From contig JBAIAC010000059.1 in assembly GCA_037349315.1 (NCBI GenBank), positions 18,446,501 to 18,510,500 on the forward strand: a stretch of 64,000 bases of DNA, read 5' to 3'. Positions 58,627 to 64,000 of the stretch are shown piece by piece. The notes beneath the pieces were generated by a model that did not search any database, was not told the origin of the DNA, and saw nothing but the letters and a program-made list of their open reading frames with translations. Source of the DNA: Chelydra serpentina (lineage: Eukaryota > Chordata > Testudines > Chelydridae). Position 1 is the first letter of the stretch. Each line of letters opens with the position of its first letter. Both the position numbers and the translations under genes were made by a program.

Positions 58627-58788
58627 ATGCCCCGCAAGACATTTTGCTGATGCTGACCATCCACAGGCATGCCCCCGCGCTGTTCCCAGCCAACGGGAGA
58701 GGCGGTCAGCAAAATGTCTCGCGGCCCGCAATCAGATTACCCTGATGGGCCACATACGGCCGCGGGCTATAGGTTGCCCACCACTGCC
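58627..58788. mobile_element. Foldback element with CGCAAGACATTTTGCTGA arms
   Basis: Left CCCCGCAAGACATTTTGCTG and right TCAGCAAAATGTCTCGCGG pair over about 20 bp. The outer part GGGCCACATACGGCCGCGGG runs into GGTTGCCCACCACTG, which I recognise as a common turtle repeat edge. Confidence 0.6.
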
Positions 58789-58801
58789 TTATAGCATTGC
58801 C

Positions 58802-58957
58802 TGCATTGCGATGCAGTAATCCCCTTAGCACTCTATAGATTCTAGCATATAAGCCTTGATTAGCACTGTATGTACTGTCATCCGTTAAGCCCCTTTGCAC
58901 TTCATGGATTCTAGCATACAGGCCTTGTAACAGTGCATGCATTGTGGTGCATCAGCA
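58802..58957. repeat. Imperfect tandem repeat, period about 68 bp
   Basis: Units 58802-58870 and 58871-58937 share CCCCTTAGCACT / CCCCTTTGCACT and GATTCTAGCATATAAGCCTT / GATTCTAGCATACAGGCCTT. A third partial unit starts at 58938. On the - strand the repeat yields two GLYARI... copies in one open frame, which is a by-product. Confidence 0.65.
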
Positions 58958-59373
58958 CCATAGCATCGGTTGTAGAGCATGAGGATTGCATTTGTTTGTT
59001 CTAAATCACAAATTCTTTCACTCCTTCAGGAGCTCCAAAATATAGACCCCTTAAGTGTTCCGTCTTCACCATCGTCACATGTGTTCTAGAGTCAAGGGCC
59101 CTTCGCAACTGAGTGGATCCTAGACTCCTTTTAGATCTAGGGTTCTAGAATTCAGAACCTTTGAAAGATAATGATGTTTTGTTTCCATTTGCAGGAGGGT
59201 GAGAGCTGGATATTAATAAATAATAATAATATGTCACTCAGCTCTTGCAAGGAGGAAAATTTCACATAGATAAGGCAAGTATCTTGCCAGAAAGGTTCTG
59301 ACAGTTTCACGAAACCCTGTATTTTGGGGGTGGGAAACTTGTCTCTGTAATCTCCCAACCCCAATTTCAATGG

Positions 59374-59486
59374 ACCTGATTCTTCTCTCGTTGACACTGG
59401 TGTAAACCAGGAGTGGCCACACAGAGGTTAATAATGTTACACCAGTTTAGAGCTAGCCTAAGTGAGGTCAAAATGAGGCCTGATGC
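59374..59486. repeat. Palindromic repeat (GACACTGGTGTAAACCAGGA)
   Basis: ACTGGTGTAAACCAGGAGTG and GTTACACCAGTTTAGAGCTA are inverted, with outer ends CCTGATTCTTCTCTC and AATGAGGCCTGAT. Confidence 0.5.
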
Positions 59487-59734
59487 TTTTTATAGTACTG
59501 ATGAGTCAAGAGGTTAGAATCCAGGCGCTCAACAATCCTTCTTCATTCACTCATTCTACACCACTTAATTCTACAGAACTCCCCTGAGCCCTTGACACAT
59601 AGGGCAGAGATCAGCACATGTACAGCACTGAATAGCAGAGTGCAGAGAGGCAATGGGAGTGTGCTTCTCAGTTCCCAGTGGGATTTAAGGTATGCTTCCT
59701 TTATTACTATTATTTATCTTACAGTAGCAATGAG

Positions 59735-59955
59735 AAGTCACAACCAAGCTCAGAGCTCCATTATGCCAGGCACTGTACATGCACACAATGAGACAGCCCC
59801 TGCCCCAAAGGGCATACAGTTAAGACAAAGGCTGGGAGGGGGTGACAGGGGCACCGAATGGTGAAGCATCTTGCCTGTTGTCATCACACAGCCGAGCCAG
59901 GAACAGAACCAAGTGTCCTGAGACCCAGGCCAGTGTCCTGTCCACTGCCTCTTCT
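59735..59955 (-). mobile_element. MIR-like SINE, reverse
   Basis: CCATTATGCCAGGCACTGTA, CCCTGCCCCAAAGGGCATAC and CCAGTGTCCTGTCCACTGCC follow the same order as the copies at 26150 and 50972. Confidence 0.65.
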
Positions 59956-60734
59956 TACTAAAAAGCTCTCTGAGATTGATTTGGCCATTTTTAGACTTGC
60001 AAACCAAACCCTTTCCCCCAACATGCTCATTGACCACCATCAGCTGATGCTCCATCCATCCCCAGGGATTTGCTTGCTTTACTACGACTGTTCAGGGCTG
60101 GCAGAAATAAACCACACTCCACGAACACTGAAGGGCTCACTCCAACTCCCGCTGATTTCAACGGGAGCAGAATTGGGCCCTAGTTGGCCAATAGGTCTGG
60201 AGAAATCGAAGCTCTGAAGCAGGGTAAGTGGAATGGTGGTAACAGAATGCAATAAAATTGACCACACCATAGGGAGCCCCTGTATGATATGGAGCAGTAA
60301 CGTTATAGTTAATGGCTAGATGCATGGCAGCTGCATCTGATATAACAATCCAGAGTGCTAGGAAATTCTGGGAATGGATCCACATGGAATTCAGGAGGGA
60401 ACGCTCACATTCCTCCATTGGCGAGAGCAGGATTAGTCAGCAGGCTTCGGGGGGACAGGTGGGCAGGAACAGTGGAATGTGGGTATCCCATGAATGCAAA
60501 GTCACTCCGGGGAAGGGAAACGGAGCCTTCCACCGCCGACCAGTGAGCTCAAATGGTGCAGGGTGTCACTCTCCCGGCCCAGGCTCCAGAGGTGGGCGTG
60601 AGGCTCTGCCGGCAAATGAAAGGATTTTGCTTGTGAGCATCTGGCTTTCGTGCTGCAAATCTATTTGCCAGCATGACGCTAAGGGTTGTTGATTTAACTA
60701 TTTTAGGGGAGGCAGAGAGCTTCACAGGAGCCCG

Positions 60735-60920
60735 GCCTCCTGCGTTCTGTTGCCAGCGTGGCCATTGACTCACTGGGTGATTCCTGACAAGCCGCTTCAC
60801 CTCGGAGTCTCCATCTGTAAAATGGGGGTAACCACACTTACCTACCTCACAGGGGTAACCCATTAATAGTTGCAAAGGGCTCCTTTGAGATCCTTTAATA
60901 AAAGGGTGCTGGATCACAAC
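60735..60920 (+). mobile_element. MIR-like SINE, forward
   Basis: GTGATTCCTGACAAGCCGCT, CTCCATCTGTAAAATGGGGG and TACCTACCTCACAGGGG match the middle and 3' part of MIR. Confidence 0.7.
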
Positions 60921-61364
60921 AAAGAAGACAGATTCTGTGGGGGAGGGAGGGCGGCCGATTTGCTCTCCAAGCCCTGCCTTTCTCCCAGCTCCTTCATTCA
61001 CAGCGAAGGAAGGGGCCGAACTGTCCATGGCCTGAAATAACAGCCCGTTCCTCTGGCAGGGCTCAGTTGCTCTCAAAGCCAAGAGAGAGCTCAGTGCGAC
61101 AACACGCGTGTTAGCACCAGGGTGGGGCTGCGCTGTGGATCTTCCCCTCCACCCTTTTACAGCTTCCCAGACAATGGGTGCTGGGGAGGCTTACACGGGC
61201 TTGCACTCCTAGACAATATGAGGTGGGGAGAGGGTAGCTGCTTCCCAGATAACATGCCTCATTCCCACCCAGACAATGGGGCCTGGTGTTGACACTCAGA
61301 TATCAGCACAACATGCAAACAACACAGCACTAGAGTAGTACTAGAGATAGGGAAGGGAGGAAGC

Positions 61365-61481
<117 letters not shown>

Positions 61482-62804
61482 TGAGTGTGAGGTCACCCTG
61501 GGAAACCTAAGGATCAAGGCACACCCCTCCAGCGCTGTGTGAGCCATCAGTCTGGCACACCGGGCCTGCTAGTGTGTCCTGGGAGCCCAGCAGAGCCCGT
61601 GCGCCAAGCAGATCTCACGCCTGCTCCCAACAAACAGCATATGGACATTTCTCTCCCCCGCCCCCCACTCATTCCTCTGCCTCAGTGAGCTTGCTAAGGT
61701 GCCTGTCAGCTATGCCCCGAACGAGTGAGTAATGGTGCAAAGAGCGGGGGGAGAAGGGGGGACCACAAGTGAAAGGGTATTGCCTGAGGGGAGAAGCCAT
61801 TGTGGATTCGCGGGCTCTTGGGGAAAGATGGAGGCCGGGTGGAAGGCAGCGTTTTTAACCGCTAGGGCTGTACTTGTCCTCAGCAAATTGCGCTGAGATA
61901 CTCAGCTGCAGCTTCTAAGTCTTCCTGCTGCTCCTAGGACCAGACAGTCCAGCAACAGCTGATCCCTGACCCAGTAGCCTGATCCCCTCCCAGTTGCCTC
62001 TGCCACCCCCAACTTGCTCCCTCCTCACTCCCCAGCAGACCATTGTTTTCACCTGCCCCACGTCTTCACTGCAAGTTCTCTCCTCCACCTCCTGGTATCT
62101 AGCCCCTAGATAACCTGGTGATGGGCACATAAAAAATGTGACTGATTAATAGATAACCTGCCCTAACCCTCCCCACCCCACTGCCGTGCCGCCGCCCACT
62201 GCTGGTTCCCATCCTGATTCCAGAATCCCAGTCACAGGTAACCTGCACCCCAGTAGCCATTACCGCCCCCTGCCACAAGCTGCTTCCCTCTTCAGCCCAG
62301 AAATTCACTCCCAACCCAGCCCACCTCTCAGCCCTTCGATCACTCCCTTCCCAGATCTTGTCTGGAAAGTTCAGTGCCTGGAGGGTCAAACAAGGCAGCA
62401 CCAAGAAACTGAGCATAGGGTTTTTCCCATCGCACAAACACTCATGACTCGTGGGAAAGTTGTGGGGTGTGAGGAAGGGTAGGCAGGATAATAGGGGCGG
62501 GAACAACAACCGAGCAGGGTGATCCTTCATCAAACAAAATGTTCCTTCCAAGAGCTATGAAGAATGGAGAGGACACCACAATCTGAGGAGCCAGCAGAAT
62601 TGTGAAAATGCCTAAAACCCAGGAGAATTTAGAACAGGATCCATAGGCTGAACAGGTTCACAGAGTTCCACAACACAGATCACAGCATCCCTCAGCTTTA
62701 ATCAAGAGCTACAAGCCATGGCGCCTGTAGGTACCTGGAGCAAGGATGCGTGGATCAAAATGCAGCACTGCATGTATGGAATGCAGTCTCCACAGATTGC
62801 ATCT

Positions 62805-62970
62805 TGCATCTTCGGATGCAAGCAGGGGACATTTCCACTGCTTGCATCCGAAGAAGTGGGTATTCACCCACGAAAGCTTATGCTTCAATACCTCTGTTAG
62901 TCTATAAGGTGCCACAGGACCCTTTGTCGCTTCTACAGATCCAGACTAACACGGCTACCCCTCTGATACT
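62805..62970 (+). repeat. Turtle repeat with hammerhead-like motif, copy 4, with a fold-back start
   Basis: A forward copy (62831-62970) nearly identical to that at 25310 is preceded by a reversed fragment, CTTCGGATGCAAGCAG (about 62809-62824). That fragment pairs with CTGCTTGCATCCGAAG at the start of the copy. Confidence 0.8.
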
Positions 62971-63225
62971 TGATCTCCATGTTAAGGTACCATCTACACT
63001 GGGCCTGTAAGTAAGGGGCATATAATTTAAAATTCTATACTTTGGCTTTCCTTGCAAGTATTAATGACTCCCTGGACTGATAAGATACCAAAAGAGCAAT
63101 AATTCTGAATGACTGAAGAAATGCCTTAGATCCTTCTCTGCACTAATAGCCTCCACATCTCTTCTGGATTCCCTGGCACTCCCCTTTTCTTGTGATAATA
63201 TTCAGAGTTCAGATTCTGATGCTTT

Positions 63226-63400
63226 GGAAATAATCATTATTATTTGTATGGCATTAGCACCTAGGAATGCCAGTTCTGGACCAGGACTCCACTGTGCTAG
63301 GCGCTGTACAAACACAGAACCAGCCAATGATCCTTGCCCCGGAGAGTTGATCATGACTCAGTTCAAGCCTAAATCTTTGGAATCCCTCCACACAAAGTAG
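63226..63400 (-). mobile_element. MIR-like/CORE-SINE fragment, reverse
   Basis: TTATTATTTGTATGGCATTA, GCACCTAGGAATGCCAG and CACTGTGCTAGGCGCTGTAC are the common sauropsid form of this SINE tail. Confidence 0.65.
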
Positions 63401-63798
63401 GGAAAAAATAAAACCAGGTGCTATGAGAGCAGAGACTTTTCTATTATCCCTCCTACACACACACACACACACCCCTACTTCAGTTGTAATAATTAATGAA
63501 ATGGCTAAGGAAATCTGATTACATGAAACCATCTCATGGTTGCTTCTTATATTCAGAAGACAGTGGAAGCTGCATCCATGAAAGATGCTATTTAAACCAT
63601 CATTGAACAGAGGCACATACAGTACAACAGGTTTATGAAGAAGTTGATTTGTAGGTTAATTAAATAGTAATATTCTCTTGTAAAACACTTGAGACTCAAT
63701 AAATACAGAGAAGATAAAATTATAGCGGGGTGGCTAGTGAACTGAATTAATCAAAAGGACAAGCAATAGCTGCATATCTTATTGATAGGAATTTATAA

Positions 63799-63825
63799 GA
63801 TAGATAGATAGATAGATAGATAGAT
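63799..63825 (+). repeat. (GATA)n microsatellite
   Basis: Nearly seven GATA units. TATCTATCTC appears again about 35 bp further on in reverse sense. Confidence 0.95.
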
Positions 63826-63895
63826 CTGAAAATACAAAGTATTTGTATCTGAAAATATCTATCTCATAGCAGTGCAAGGTATTATCATTATTGTA

Positions 63896-64000
63896 TGCAG
63901 TGTTGTTATAGCCGTGTTGGTCCCAGGACATTAGAGAGATGAGGTGGGTCAGGTTATATCTTTTATTGGAGTGACTTCTATTGGGGTGAGAGACAAACTT
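63896..64000 (+). repeat. Penelope-type terminal arm, cut by the window end
   Basis: The sequence reads GTTGTTATAGCCGTGTTGGT, then CCCAGGACATTAGAGAGA and TCTTTTATTGGA. It is the same family as the arms at 34011 and 37500-37633, and better preserved. It runs off the window, so any element behind it is not visible. Confidence 0.75.

Noticed and set aside
60549..61082. 177-codon frame on the - strand, containing a Kozak-like ATG (MDSSAPSFAVNEGAG)
   Set aside because: Considered as an LSP1 first exon. No donor in the right phase follows, and the frame crosses a MIR-like SINE.

Overview
This is vertebrate nuclear DNA. The split genes with GT-AG introns, CR1 LINE tails, tRNA-derived and MIR-like SINEs, hAT and other DNA-transposon fragments, and several repeat families that I recognise from turtle assemblies point to a turtle (Testudines). 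I recalled the repeat families; I did not search for them. Coding sequence makes up only a few per cent of the window.

The window holds two genes arranged tail to tail. PRR33 (a proline-rich protein of 533 codons, all in one exon) is on the + strand at 9979-11580. LSP1, the leukocyte F-actin-binding protein, is on the - strand. Its stop codon is at 19222, and nine coding exons with matching phases run up to 48242. Two rival candidate first exons lie at 48396-48406 and 55314-55335. This convergent LSP1/PRR33 order matches my recollection of human chromosome 11p15.5, where the troponin genes TNNI2 and TNNT3 flank the pair. I found no exon of either troponin gene here, so they would lie beyond the window ends.

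Layout: 1-9.9 kb is repeat-rich sequence upstream of PRR33, with a possible 5' UTR exon ending at 8664. 9.97-11.75 kb is the PRR33 coding/3' exon. 11.75-19.2 kb is the convergent spacer, with a CR1 fragment at 16.6-17.4 kb. 19.2-28.0 kb carries the seven 3' coding exons of LSP1. 28.0-48.1 kb is two large introns around the 42.0 kb exon; they contain a nested transposon stack at 34.0-37.6 kb. 48.1-55.3 kb is the LSP1 5' end. 55.3-64 kb is upstream sequence with old repeats and a (GT)n tract of 113 bp.

The most unusual content is in the repeats. A decayed Penelope-like retroelement (34011-37633) has terminal arms in inverted orientation, and it was entered by a ~120-bp MITE and by a 1.7-kb hAT element with a perfect 8-bp target duplication. 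Four copies of another repeat carry a motif laid out like a hammerhead ribozyme core (CUGANGA, stem, GAAA, short stem III). The Penelope arm shows the same layout with a different stem sequence. One hammerhead-like repeat pair is arranged as inverted arms around a perfect 52-bp hairpin (52675-52793). Five copies of one MITE have target duplications of about 10 bp.
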